Assembly (NCBI RefSeq): GCF_009828025.1
Contig: NZ_WTYA01000011.1
Location: 24,677 to 88,676 of the forward strand
DNA length: 64,000 bases
Direction: 5' to 3'
Source of the DNA: Qipengyuania algicida
Lineage (GTDB): Bacteria; Pseudomonadota; Alphaproteobacteria; Sphingomonadales; Sphingomonadaceae
Below, piece by piece: positions 1 to 7,901 of the stretch. The notes under the pieces are model-generated. The model made no database searches and had not been told where the DNA came from. It saw only the letters and a list, made by a program, of their open reading frames with translations. Position numbers and translations under genes: made by a program. Each line of letters begins with the position of its first letter. The first letter of the stretch is position 1.

Positions 1-219
1 AGCGGGCCCGGCCGATTAGGTGATCCAGCGAATGCGTGTTATACCGCACTTGCTGACGTCGAAATTTGCGACGGACTTCGAGATTTGACGACCGCCGTTT
101 GCCTTTGCTGGCCCCGGCGTAAACCAGACGACGACTTCCTTTCTTCGGACGACCTTACGCACTCCCGGCACGCGATCCTGCGTGTCCGGGCACAAAGACG
201 TTCTCGAAAGGAACACATC
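1..219. other. Upstream region of the cold-shock gene, no gene seen
   Basis: I see no convincing gene here. Open frames in this stretch are continuations or antisense shadows of the cold-shock gene. It probably contains the promoter and a long 5' untranslated leader of that gene, as is usual for cold-shock genes, but I cannot point to specific -35 and -10 boxes. Confidence 0.4.
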
Positions 220-432
220 ATGGCCAAGACTGGCACCGTAAAATTCTTCAATGGCGACAAGGGCTATGGCTTCATCCAGCCCGACGACGGTTCGTCTGAC
301 AGCTTCGTCCACATCTCCGCGGTTCAGGCCGCCGGGATGACGACGCTCGATAAGGAACAGCGCCTCAACTACGACGTCGAAGTCGGCCGTAATGGCAAGG
401 AAAGCGCGATCAACCTGTCCAACGCGGACTAA
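220..432 (+). CDS. Cold-shock domain protein (CspA family)
   Basis: A 70-residue single cold-shock domain, the usual CspA length. The RNP1-like motif KGYGFI lies at residues 14-19 and the RNP2-like FVHIS at 29-33, the two single-stranded nucleic-acid binding faces of the five-stranded barrel. Such proteins act in the cytoplasm as RNA chaperones. The start at 220 is chosen because the domain begins MAKTGTVKFF and a GAAAGGAA ribosome site sits just upstream; a longer open frame back to 85 has no domain content. Whether this copy is cold-induced cannot be told from sequence. Confidence 0.95.
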   Translation: MAKTGTVKFFNGDKGYGFIQPDDGSSDSFVHISAVQAAGMTTLDKEQRLNYDVEVGRNGKESAINLSNAD

Positions 433-523
433 AATCCGGTGCGCCGCCCATGCTCCAAGCGGGCGTGGGCGGCACGCTTTTGCTTCCCCAAACAATCCAG
501 CAGCCGCATTCAGGAGAACGACG

Positions 524-760
524 ATGAGCCAGAGCTATGAATTTTATTCCGAGCGGGCGCGCGAATCTGAAGCTGCGGCAGAGGAAGCAACGCTCCACAA
601 TGTGCGCGAGCGTGCCGAACGCGCCGCCAAGACCTGGCATGCGCTCGCAGCGCAAGCGAAAAGCGTTGCCGCCACGCGCGAGCGGGTGGAACGCGAAAAG
701 GCTGAAGAGCGTGCTGCCGAAGCGGCGCGCGTAGGGGAAATGCAGGCTAGCGGAGCCTGA
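524..760 (+). CDS. Small charged helical hypothetical protein
   Basis: A 78-residue protein rich in Ala, Glu and Arg that should form one long amphipathic helix or coiled coil; no cysteine, signal peptide or membrane segment is seen. The start ATG at 524 has AGGAGAACG just upstream, a good ribosome site, and is preferred to a longer frame starting inside the cold-shock gene. Similar short Ala/Glu/Arg-rich proteins are common in sphingomonads, but I do not recognise a named family. It lies 91 bases after the cold-shock gene and may be cotranscribed. Confidence 0.6.
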   Translation: MSQSYEFYSERARESEAAAEEATLHNVRERAERAAKTWHALAAQAKSVAATRERVEREKAEERAAEAARVGEMQASGA

Positions 761-818
761 GCCAGCGCAAACTGTCCGAAAGCGCGCAGGGAACCTTTGC
801 GTGGGCCGAACCGCTGGG

Positions 819-1337
819 ATGACGATGAAACGCCTCGCTTTGCTTTTGCCCCTCGCCTTGGCGGGCTGCGCGCACACGCCGCGCATCGCCGCCACCCCTA
901 TCGCACCCGCGTCCGAACCGACCTTCGATGTGTTTGCATTCTTCGATGGTCGTTCCGAGGGGGAAGGGAGATTGTCCAAGGTGTTCTCCGGCTCCCAGCG
1001 GACGCAGGTGTTCAGCTTCGGCAAAGTGGAGGACGGCGCCCTTCATCTCACACAGACGATCCGCGAAGGCGACAAGCCGCAGCGCAAGCGTGAATGGGTG
1101 ATCCGCAAGGACGGACCGAACCACTATACGGGCACACTCACCGATGCCGAAGGGCCGGTGACAGGCGAGGTGGAGGGCAACCGGTTGCATCTCTCCTTCA
1201 CGATGAAGGGCGGCTTTCCGACCGAGCAGTGGCTGACTATGTCGAACGGACGCGACAGAGCCTATAATGTCATGAAAGTGCGCAAGTTCGGGATCACCGT
1301 GGCGGTTCTGAGCGAGGACATCCGCAAATACGATTGA
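819..1337 (+). CDS. DUF3833 family lipoprotein
   Basis: A 172-residue predicted lipoprotein. The N-terminus has a basic residue, a leucine-rich stretch and the lipobox LAGC with Cys at about residue 17. The body matches the DUF3833 pattern: an FFDGR-EG-G opening, then alternating strands ending in a KFGI-V segment. The family is found in the proteobacterial envelope and has no established function. The start at 819 puts two methionines before the hydrophobic core; a GTG at 801 would add six residues and is less likely. It stands alone between short intergenic gaps. Confidence 0.8.
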   Translation: MTMKRLALLLPLALAGCAHTPRIAATPIAPASEPTFDVFAFFDGRSEGEGRLSKVFSGSQRTQVFSFGKVEDGALHLTQTIREGDKPQRKREWVIRKDGPNHYTGTLTDAEGPVTGEVEGNRLHLSFTMKGGFPTEQWLTMSNGRDRAYNVMKVRKFGITVAVLSEDIRKYD

Positions 1338-1452
1338 GCCGCGATGATCGTACGGTCATGCGGAACAAAATCTGCCTCTCGCTCATTGTTTGGTGACTTG
1401 GTGGGAAGCAACCATCACGGCGCCATACGCGCTCTGAGAGGGAGATAATGCA

Positions 1453-1887
1453 ATGAAACCGATGCTTGCGGCCCTTGCCGCCGCTACAGCCGTGACTGCC
1501 TTGGGCGGCTGTGCCACCACCGGATACGGCAACGATCCTTACGGATATTACGATTCCAGCTATCACAACCAGTATGGCCAGTATAATTACAACAATCCGG
1601 ACCCGCGCTACAATGGCTACTATGCCAATAACTACTATCGCGAGGATCCACGTTACCGCGCTTACAAGCTGAAGCGGTCCGACCGGATCTATCGGGGCCA
1701 GGATGGTAGATATTATTGCCGCCGTTCGGACGGCACCACCGGGCTGATCATCGGCGGCGTTGCCGGTGGTATCCTGGGTAACATTATCGCCCCTGGTGGG
1801 TCGAAGACGCTGGGTACGATCCTCGGTGCAGCAGGCGGCGCTGCCGCAGGCTCTGCAATCGACTCGAAGAACGTTACCTGTCGCTGA
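1453..1887 (+). CDS. Glycine-zipper lipoprotein, Tyr/Asn-rich
   Basis: A 144-residue predicted lipoprotein with lipobox LGGC (Cys 20). Residues about 25-70 are rich in Tyr, Asn and Gly. Residues about 97-137 form a glycine zipper (GLIIGGVAGGILG, then LGAAGGAAAG), the pattern of 17 kDa surface antigen/2TM glycine-zipper proteins that sit in the outer membrane. Two further cysteines flank the zipper (YYCRR and the near-terminal VTCR) and could pair. An AGGGAGATAATGCA ribosome site precedes the ATG, and a strong terminator follows at 1906-1949. Confidence 0.8.
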   Translation: MKPMLAALAAATAVTALGGCATTGYGNDPYGYYDSSYHNQYGQYNYNNPDPRYNGYYANNYYREDPRYRAYKLKRSDRIYRGQDGRYYCRRSDGTTGLIIGGVAGGILGNIIAPGGSKTLGTILGAAGGAAAGSAIDSKNVTCR

Positions 1888-1905
1888 CGCGCTTTAAGTG
1901 AATGA

Positions 1906-1949
1906 GACAGGGGCCGGACGTCGCGAGCGACCTCCGGCCCCTGTCTTTT
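1906..1949 (+). terminator. Rho-independent terminator after the glycine-zipper lipoprotein gene
   Basis: A perfect 13-bp inverted repeat (1906-1918 with 1933-1945), GC-rich, with a 14-base loop and followed at once by TTTT. It lies 18 bases after the stop codon at 1887. This is a textbook intrinsic terminator for the plus strand. Confidence 0.9.
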
Positions 1950-2106
1950 CGAACAGCGAAAACAGAGATTTTGCGCGATTTGTACGTCCCTGTGAGCTGC
2001 CGAAAAACGCGCCAATGCGATTCGTTCAGGGAGCGTTCGGGTAATCGAGCGGTTAATCGGGGAACTTCAGCATGTCGCAACCGAACTTTCCTGGAAAGTA
2101 GACAGC

Positions 2107-2922
2107 ATGTCACCCTCATTCAAAGCCAACCGTCTGGTTCTAGCCATCGCCGCCACGGCGGCAGGTCCGATCGCCTCATCGGCAGCTTCCGCCCAGGCGT
2201 ATGATCCTCCGCCACCTTACTATGGCGATTACGATACAGCGCCGCCCTATGCCGACGCATATCCGCCGCCGCCTGATTACGACGGCAGTGAACTACCGCC
2301 GCCGCCGCCGGGCTTTGAAGCGGGTGCCTATGGTGACTGGACGGCGCGCGACGCCGCCTTCGCCCGTCAGACCGAAGCATGGTCAAGACGGTATTGTGTG
2401 CGCTCGCGTGACAATACTGCGGCTGGCGCGGTCGTCGGGGGCCTACTCGGGGCGATCGTAGGGTCGAGCCTTGGCGGTCGTCACGATCGAGGTGGATCGA
2501 CGTTGGCCGGCGCTGCGGTCGGTGCCATCGGCGGCGCTGCGGTCGGCGCGAGCAGTTCTTATTCGACCAGTCCCGGCTGCCCGCCAGGCTACGTCGTGCG
2601 TCGCGACGCGCCCACGTATTACTATCCCTCGGATTACGATTATGCTGCACCGGGATGGTACAGGCCCTGGGTGTACGTAGGTGGTAGCTGGACGTTCCGG
2701 CCATATCCGTATCATGTGTATTACTATCGGCAGTATTACCGGGGCGGTCACTGGTATGAAGGAAACCGTGCATACTACGGCAATCGTGGCTATTACCGTA
2801 ATCCCGGCTACTACCGGGATCGGGACGACTACCGTGATCGCGGCGATCGGTGGCGCAGGGATGGCGGAGATCGTGATGGACGGCATCATGGCGGTCGGGA
2901 CCGTGATCACGACCGGCGTTAG
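2107..2922 (+). CDS. Secreted glycine-zipper protein with Pro/Tyr-rich and Arg/Asp-rich tails
   Basis: A 271-residue exported protein. A signal peptide ends near ASAQA (residue about 30). Residues 31-75 are Pro/Tyr-rich, residues about 104-150 form a glycine zipper (NTAAGAVVGGLLGAIVG), and the tail is repetitive YYR-N-G then R-D-R-D-H-rich to the end. The zipper resembles that of the preceding lipoprotein and of outer-membrane 2TM glycine-zipper proteins. The low-complexity tail could bind metal or cell wall, but this is a guess. It is transcribed alone, with a bidirectional hairpin terminator after it. Confidence 0.75.
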   Translation: MSPSFKANRLVLAIAATAAGPIASSAASAQAYDPPPPYYGDYDTAPPYADAYPPPPDYDGSELPPPPPGFEAGAYGDWTARDAAFARQTEAWSRRYCVRSRDNTAAGAVVGGLLGAIVGSSLGGRHDRGGSTLAGAAVGAIGGAAVGASSSYSTSPGCPPGYVVRRDAPTYYYPSDYDYAAPGWYRPWVYVGGSWTFRPYPYHVYYYRQYYRGGHWYEGNRAYYGNRGYYRNPGYYRDRDDYRDRGDRWRRDGGDRDGRHHGGRDRDHDRR

Positions 2923-2954
2923 GCTTCCTTGGTCTGTGCGGTGAGGTTCCATGA

Positions 2955-2995
2955 AAAAAGAGCGCGGTCGATGCGTCGACCGCGCTCATTTATTT
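2955..2995. terminator. Bidirectional terminator between convergent genes
   Basis: A perfect 12-bp stem (2960-2971 with 2976-2987) and a 4-base loop. It is preceded by a run of A and followed by a T-rich ATTTATTTT, so it can end transcripts from both the plus-strand glycine-zipper gene and the minus-strand small membrane gene. Confidence 0.9.
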
Positions 2996-3011
2996 TACGT
3001 CTCTGCGAAGG

Positions 3012-3164
3012 TTAGAGAGTAGCGCCGCGACCCCGCACGAAGTGCACGATCAGTGCAATCACTGCGAGCACCAGCAGAATATGGATAAGCCCGCCAGCGA
3101 CATGGAACGCGAGGAAGCCCAGAGCCCATAGTACGGCAAGAATAATGGCGATGGTCAAGAGCAT
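3012..3164 (-). CDS. Lmo0937-type (DUF5670) small membrane protein
   Basis: A 50-residue protein made of two hydrophobic helices separated by HVAGG, ending in a basic HFVRGRG tail. The order (LLTIAIILAVLWALGF, then IHILLVLAVIALIVHF) fits the Lmo0937/DUF5670 family of tiny stress-related inner-membrane proteins. The ATG at 3164 has AAAGGACT upstream. Function is unknown in the family. It is monocistronic, with the bidirectional hairpin at 2960-2987 downstream. Confidence 0.85.
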   Translation of the reverse strand: MLLTIAIILAVLWALGFLAFHVAGGLIHILLVLAVIALIVHFVRGRGATL

Positions 3165-3210
3165 GCTTTAGTCCTTTCAACTTGGGAGCGGCTTGAAGCC
3201 GTATGTCTCG

Positions 3211-3795
3211 TCAACGGTTTGCCAAGTTGACTGGTTCCAATTGTTTGCGGTTTTGTTGGATTGCATCACTTACATTGATGATGCGGGCATGGCCGATAGC
3301 TGATTCTGATTTGGCCCCCGCGCGCGCAGGGGTTGCCGCTGGATCATTTATTTGGCCGGGTCCTTGGGCGAGATTCAAAGACCGTGTTGACGCATTGGTT
3401 GCGAGAGATGAGGACGACGTCTTAGGAGCGACTTGATTCACAGCTCGCGCCATCACCGGCTGCTGGTGATTACCGGCATCAATTTGACCGGCGGCCAACG
3501 CTGTGGCGACATAGGCGTCGCTGTCACGGTAACGTGTCTGGCTATACAGGCCTCTTTCGGACAGGTCGACAACCGCGACCGTGCCTCTGGGAGTGACCAG
3601 CGGATAGTGATCCGGGCTTAGCTGGGTTGATTGCGAAACGGCGACAGATTGGTCAATCGCCGGACTGCCGGAGGGTTGCATGGTGTCTGTGTCAGCACGA
3701 GCGAGAACCGGGGTTGAACCGAGCGATGTTCCTGCGATTGCCCCTCCCAAGGCACACGCCAGACAAGTCCCCAGAAATACGGGACTCAGATTCAT
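3211..3795 (-). CDS. Hypothetical exported protein
   Basis: A 194-residue protein with a signal-like N-terminus (MNLSPVFLGTCLACALGG, cleavage probably near LARA at about residue 34). The rest is Ser/Ala/Gln/Asn-rich and looks largely disordered, with no domain that I recognise. A GAGGAGCAAAT ribosome site lies just before the ATG at 3795. It probably acts in the periplasm or at the cell surface. No neighbour suggests its job. Confidence 0.55.
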   Translation of the reverse strand: MNLSPVFLGTCLACALGGAIAGTSLGSTPVLARADTDTMQPSGSPAIDQSVAVSQSTQLSPDHYPLVTPRGTVAVVDLSERGLYSQTRYRDSDAYVATALAAGQIDAGNHQQPVMARAVNQVAPKTSSSSLATNASTRSLNLAQGPGQINDPAATPARAGAKSESAIGHARIINVSDAIQQNRKQLEPVNLANR

Positions 3796-3922
3796 CTGAT
3801 TTGCTCCTCATGGTTTCGGGTCTCGATGTTTGAACGTAAAGGCCCGTGCGGATGTTCCCCGATGGCCGCGGTTCGGTGGGCCAGCGTTGACGGATTCGCC
3901 GTCAAAGTTCAGGGCATACGTC

Positions 3923-4396
3923 ATGTTGCCAAAGCCACATGTTCGCGACTCTCGGCGTCGGTCCAAAAAAATGCTCGGCCTGACAGTCGTCTCGCTTGCC
4001 TTGGGTCTGGGCGCCTGCCAGGCAAAGGAACAGGCGAGCGGATCCGGGCCGGGCGGAACGTTTGGCGCAATCTCGGCGGCTGATACGATCCACCTCATCG
4101 GAACCGAGCCCTTCTGGGGCGGTCAGCTTGCCGGCACCACCCTGCGCTATACGACGCCAGACGATCCGGCGGGAGCGCCCATCGCGGTGGAGCGGTTTGC
4201 CGGTAACAATGGATTGGGCTTCAGTGGAAGCTTCGCGGGCAAGAACTTCGATCTGGCGATTACGCCCGGAACTTGTGTCGAAGGGATGAGTGATCGCCGC
4301 TATCCGTACGTCGCAACGCTCCAGATCGGAAACGAGCGACGTGACGGATGCGCGTGGACTGACAGCCAGCCATTCAGCGGATCGGATAAGCCCTAG
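3923..4396 (+). CDS. COG3650-like lipoprotein
   Basis: A 157-residue predicted lipoprotein: a basic n-region with RRRSKK, a hydrophobic core, then lipobox LGAC. The body carries the GTEPFWG motif and, near the end, EGMSDRRYPY and GCAW, the signature of COG3650-type secreted proteins of unknown function. Two cysteines (TCVEG and DGCAW) may form a disulfide. The start at 3923 has AGGG eight bases upstream; 3971 would give a 141-residue form that begins directly at the signal core. Its stop overlaps by 4 bases the stop of the convergent S41 protease gene. Confidence 0.75.
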   Translation: MLPKPHVRDSRRRSKKMLGLTVVSLALGLGACQAKEQASGSGPGGTFGAISAADTIHLIGTEPFWGGQLAGTTLRYTTPDDPAGAPIAVERFAGNNGLGFSGSFAGKNFDLAITPGTCVEGMSDRRYPYVATLQIGNERRDGCAWTDSQPFSGSDKP

Positions 4397-5835
4397 TAGA
4401 TCCCGGGACTGTCGTGATCGAGGCTGCTGCCGCTGTGCGAGCGTAGCAGATTATCGCGCGGCTGAACGGATTGCGCGGTCTGGCCTGAAGTGCCGGTGAT
4501 CGGAGTGCAGCTGCGACCGGCGAGATAATCCAGAGCGGTCTTGATCGACGCTTCGGTCGGATCCCCGAGAGGCTTCAAATAGTCGTCGGAAGCGCTGCAT
4601 GTTGCTGGCATGACCGATGCCAACCCGCCGTAATAATCCCCATTGCCATCGGCATTGACCGTGCGGAACGCGATGACCCGCAAGCGGTCGTCGCAGGCCG
4701 AGCGGTCGAATGCGCTTTGTCCAACGGGCTTGCCGAAGGTATTCGATCCGATCAGCGCGATGTTGTCCTTAAGGTAAGGGATGAAGGCATTGGCAACGAG
4801 TTCGCTCGCCGAGGCGGTGCCGCCGGTTCCGATAACAGCAATCTTCGTCGCGGCGATCGCGTTGGGTTCCGCAACGAAGTAGTCAGTTGTATCGTTTGTC
4901 GATTGGGACGAGCGGAATTGGGTTGTGCTGAAAACCTGCCCAACCTTGTCCTTGGCCATCAGGTCGCCAAGCACTTCCGCCACCGAAACAAGGCCGCCGC
5001 CGTTGTAGCGTAGATCGAGGATGACCTTCGTTATTCCGGCGGACTGGAACTGCTGGAATGCTGTCCGCAGCTGATTTTCCGCATCTTCGATAATAAAGGT
5101 GCGCAGGTTGATATACCCGACCTTCTCCACCCCATCGTCGAGTATCTTAACGCCATAGCGATTGGAGATCGGGTCGAGCGAATAGTCGGCCTTGGCGATT
5201 GTCGCGGTGTGCTGGGCCCCGTCAGGATCGGCAAAGGTCAGTGAACGCGATACTCCCGTGTTATTGGGGCCGAGTGCATCTATGACCGCGTAAGGCCCTC
5301 CTGAGGACATCAGCGAGGAAACGGATGTCCCATCGATTGCCAGCAGTTCGGTGCCGCGATCGATACCAGCAGCATAAGCGGGAGCACTTTCGAACGCTTC
5401 GACCACGAACACTCTGTTCGATGCAGTGTTATAGGATAGCCTGATGCCGAAACCGGCATTCGATCCGTTCTGGATCAGTGCGTTTTCTTCGGCAATCGAC
5501 GTAATGTAGGTGAGGCCGCCGTGGCGCAACGGGCCGGTCCCCGTTCCGTCGGGAGGCGTAACCGAGGGTGCCACCAGCGCATTTATGTAATCCTGCAGAT
5601 TCGTGAAGCTGGCCGGATCGGCGTTGAGGTTCAACTTGTCGGGGAAAAGATACCATTCGTTTATCGTATCGCGGACCCATTGTTCGCGCGCGGAGAAGGA
5701 ACAATCCGTCGGTGAAATACCTCCGCCGCTTGTGCCTCCCGTGCTCGAAGATGCTCCGCTGCTTGTGCCGCCGCCCCCGCACGCTACCAGCGAAAGCGCC
5801 AAAACCGACGACATAATGCTCCGACCCAACGACAT
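4393..5835 (-). CDS. S41 family peptidase lipoprotein (C-terminal processing protease-like)
   Basis: A 480-residue protein with lipobox LVAC (Cys 19) followed by a Gly/Ser linker, so it is probably tethered in the envelope. A PDZ-like region lies around residues 120-215. The tail-protease core has GYINLRTF, the strand-loop LDLRYNGGG, the catalytic Ser segment GGTASASE near residue 350, and a likely catalytic Lys in NTFGKPVG. These are the landmarks of CtpA/Tsp-like S41 serine proteases with a Ser-Lys dyad. The ATG at 5835 gives the cleanest signal peptide; upstream extensions are not signal-like. Confidence 0.88.
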   Translation of the reverse strand: MSLGRSIMSSVLALSLVACGGGGTSSGASSSTGGTSGGGISPTDCSFSAREQWVRDTINEWYLFPDKLNLNADPASFTNLQDYINALVAPSVTPPDGTGTGPLRHGGLTYITSIAEENALIQNGSNAGFGIRLSYNTASNRVFVVEAFESAPAYAAGIDRGTELLAIDGTSVSSLMSSGGPYAVIDALGPNNTGVSRSLTFADPDGAQHTATIAKADYSLDPISNRYGVKILDDGVEKVGYINLRTFIIEDAENQLRTAFQQFQSAGITKVILDLRYNGGGLVSVAEVLGDLMAKDKVGQVFSTTQFRSSQSTNDTTDYFVAEPNAIAATKIAVIGTGGTASASELVANAFIPYLKDNIALIGSNTFGKPVGQSAFDRSACDDRLRVIAFRTVNADGNGDYYGGLASVMPATCSASDDYLKPLGDPTEASIKTALDYLAGRSCTPITGTSGQTAQSVQPRDNLLRSHSGSSLDHDSPGIY

Positions 5836-6058
5836 GACGTGTGCTCCCCTGATCCACAAACGGTCTGCCTGCCACTCGGCATATCTGTACCTTGCCAAAT
5901 GAACGCCGTCTGATTTGAAACGATACTTGCCGGGAATCGAGGCGATTTGAAAGCTGTCGTGACCTTCCCTAGGTAAAAACGGTGTAAATCGCGGTTCTGC
6001 CCATGGTGCGGTGCCGCCTGGAGGCGCAAATGCAGTTTATGACAAGGATAGGCGTATA

Positions 6059-6643
6059 GTGAGTGAAGTGGTTGCAGATTGGCTTGTGAACGCCGCCGGG
6101 GTCCCCGCTGGAACGCGGGGGCTTGCGGCAGATTCCCTGGGTGATGAAAAATTGCTGGGTAAATCGGGTTTCACGCTCTCCAGTCCGGCATTTTCGGCAG
6201 GTGGCGAGCTGGACCCTTGTTTCACCGCCTACGAAGAGGACGCTGTAGCCCCGCCGCTCGAGTGGAGCGCGCCGCCACCGGGTTCGCAGGAACTGGTGCT
6301 GGTTGTCGAAAGCATCGGCCCGCAGGGTGGTGAGCCGGTGTTGCACTGGCTGGTGTGGGGATTGGCGGCCCAGAAAGGCAAGCTGCTCGAAGGTGAGGTG
6401 CCGCCGCGCACCGGCAAGAACAGTCGCGGCAATTCGGAATGGCTTTTGCCCGAACCGCCCATCGGGGAGAAACATCATTACATATTCCAGCTATTTGCGC
6501 TTGACCTGCCTTTGATCCAGATGCCGGGTGCGAAAGCGGCGGACGTGTTTGCGGCAATGCGAGGTCATGTGACGGCATGCGCTGTGCTGACTGCGCAGTT
6601 CGAAGGGGAACAAGAAGAATCGGAATGGGATGAGGAAGACTGA
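6059..6643 (+). CDS. YbhB/YbcL family PEBP-like protein
   Basis: A 194-residue member of the phosphatidylethanolamine-binding/Raf-kinase-inhibitor-like fold. Visible landmarks are LDPCFTAYEED, a PPLEWSAPPPGSQELVLVVE strand pair and VLHWLVWGL with the ligand-pocket His-Trp. The C-terminus is unusually acidic (EEQEESEWDEED), a feature not typical of short YbhB proteins. I chose the GTG at 6059 because AAGGATAGG precedes it; a GTG at 6011 would add 16 non-conserved residues. Bacterial family members have no firm function. Confidence 0.8.
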   Translation: MSEVVADWLVNAAGVPAGTRGLAADSLGDEKLLGKSGFTLSSPAFSAGGELDPCFTAYEEDAVAPPLEWSAPPPGSQELVLVVESIGPQGGEPVLHWLVWGLAAQKGKLLEGEVPPRTGKNSRGNSEWLLPEPPIGEKHHYIFQLFALDLPLIQMPGAKAADVFAAMRGHVTACAVLTAQFEGEQEESEWDEED

Positions 6644-6701
6644 ATTCAATTTTTTGTAAATTCGATATTTTTTAGCACGCCTGACAGGAAAGGACATACT
6701 C

Positions 6702-6953
6702 ATGGCTGGCAAGAACAATGCTCTGCAAAAACCGGTTACGCTTTCACCGGATCTGGAGGCTGTCGTGGGCAAGGGCCCGATGACGCGCGCTCAGGTCACC
6801 TCGAAGGTGTGGGAATACATTAAGGCCCACAACCTTCAGGACAGCAAGGACAAGCGTATGATCAATCCCGACGCCAAGCTCGGGGCGGTGATCGGCAACA
6901 GCCAGATCTCGATGTTCAAGATGACCGCTGCGGTTTCCAAGCACCTCAGCTAA
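6702..6953 (+). CDS. SWIB/MDM2 domain protein
   Basis: An 83-residue protein that is almost entirely one SWIB domain: LSPDLEAVVGKGPMTRAQV, then VWEYIKAHNLQD, then MINPDAKL and MFKMTAAVSKHL. SWIB domains are known from eukaryotic chromatin remodellers, from chlamydial topoisomerase and from stand-alone bacterial proteins; the role of the bacterial ones is unsettled but nucleoid or topoisomerase association is suspected. AGGAAAGGACAT sits upstream of the ATG, and a perfect hairpin follows the gene. Confidence 0.92.
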   Translation: MAGKNNALQKPVTLSPDLEAVVGKGPMTRAQVTSKVWEYIKAHNLQDSKDKRMINPDAKLGAVIGNSQISMFKMTAAVSKHLS

Positions 6954-6962
6954 CTGGATATT

Positions 6963-6992
6963 GCGGTGCATCCGACCTCTCGGATGCACCGC
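6963..6992 (+). terminator. Hairpin terminator after the SWIB gene
   Basis: A perfect 13-bp stem (6963-6975 with 6980-6992) and a 4-base loop, nine bases after the stop codon. The trailing T run is weak (TTATT), so termination may be partial. Confidence 0.75.
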
Positions 6993-7096
6993 TTATTCCG
7001 CCAGTCAGCTAAAATCGTTAGAGAGCTATTGCGGGGTCCGGCTGACTTACGCCTGATGTCCGTTAACCTCCACCAGACGCCCGGGCGAGCGCCGCT

Positions 7097-7285
7097 TCAG
7101 TCCTCATTGGCGCGATCTGGCAAATTTTTCGTATTGGTCGACGCCAGTTCTTCGAGTTCGATTTCGCTCATCGAATGGTACATTTCCTTCGATGCTCCTT
7201 GCAGGTCGCCGACTTTGGTGTCGCCGCGCTTTGCCGAAAGTGCCGCTCCTGCGGCATGTTGCTGCGCTTTCGAATGAGCTTTCAT
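7097..7285 (-). CDS. DUF3008 family small protein
   Basis: A 62-residue basic N-terminal/acidic C-terminal protein that matches DUF3008 along its length: SKAQQHAAGAALSAKRGDT, LQGASKEMYHSM, then ELEELAST and a polar tail. The family is widespread in alphaproteobacteria, often near general stress genes, with no known function. Its ATG overlaps the stop of the upstream DUF2945 gene (ATGA), which implies translational coupling. Confidence 0.85.
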   Translation of the reverse strand: MKAHSKAQQHAAGAALSAKRGDTKVGDLQGASKEMYHSMSEIELEELASTNTKNLPDRANED

Positions 7286-7527
7286 CGATTGCTTGCCGCC
7301 AGTTCGCTGCCCAGTTTCAAAACTTCGGAACCTTCATCCTGACGGATCAGATAAGCAGGATTGCCCTGGTCACCATGGCGCGTGATCTCACTCCCATCGA
7401 GTGTACGTGTGACATCACGCTCGAAGCGGTCGGAGATCTTGCCGCAAGCTTTGCCGTTGCCCCATTTCCAGGTCACATATTGCCCCGAGCGAAAACTGTT
7501 TGCGTCGCTAGCGGAACTATTGCCCAT
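7282..7527 (-). CDS. DUF2945 (hypervirulence-associated TUDOR-like) protein
   Basis: An 81-residue protein with a small beta-barrel pattern: FRSGQYVTWKWGNGKACGKI, then ITRHGDQGNPAYLIRQDEG and VLKLGSEL. This is the DUF2945/TUDOR-like signature of stress-associated proteins in proteobacteria. Binding partner unknown. Its start codon lies inside the end of the upstream membrane protein gene (11-base overlap), and its stop overlaps the DUF3008 start, so the three genes form one coupled operon. Confidence 0.87.
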   Translation of the reverse strand: MGNSSASDANSFRSGQYVTWKWGNGKACGKISDRFERDVTRTLDGSEITRHGDQGNPAYLIRQDEGSEVLKLGSELAASNR

Positions 7528-7834
7528 CGGGAGTAGCGTCGTTCTTCATCACGGTAAGCCCATCCTGATGGGTTACCTGATCGCCCGAGCTGGGTGTCGG
7601 TGTGATCAGCACGTCGGCTGCTTCGTTCTCCGATTGCTCGACCTGCATTTTGTCGCTGACGCTCTCATCGCCCACCGCACCATTCTTCGAGGCAGAACCG
7701 CTGATCCAGATGATCGAAAGGAGCACGATTGCCAGCAAGAGCCCAATTCCAAGAACCCATCGGACTACGCCTTCCTTTGATCCACCGCTCGCCTCGGTCT
7801 CATTTACGTGGGTTGTTTCGCCTTCGGTATGCAT
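7517..7834 (-). CDS. Single-pass membrane hypothetical protein
   Basis: A 105-residue protein with a polar N-terminal segment, one membrane helix at about residues 24-45 (VVRWVLGIGLLLAIVLLSII), and a polar, acidic C-terminal tail of about 60 residues. It is the first gene of a three-gene minus-strand operon with the DUF2945 and DUF3008 genes. GAGGAGCTTTGTC precedes the ATG at 7834. I do not recognise a family. Confidence 0.65.
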   Translation of the reverse strand: MHTEGETTHVNETEASGGSKEGVVRWVLGIGLLLAIVLLSIIWISGSASKNGAVGDESVSDKMQVEQSENEAADVLITPTPSSGDQVTHQDGLTVMKNDATPDGQ

Positions 7835-7901
7835 GACAAAGCTCCTCGGTCGTGATCAACGTGGAGGCATTATGGATGTTCCTCCGGCAATCGCAACGAT
7901 A

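Noticed and set aside
16..495. A 159-codon minus-strand open frame across the cold-shock gene
   Set aside because: It is the antisense shadow of a GC-rich plus-strand gene and has no domain.
2120..2989. Long minus-strand open frames opposite the glycine-zipper gene
   Set aside because: They arise from the repetitive Tyr/Arg/Asp codons of the real gene and show Arg/His/Ser-rich junk.
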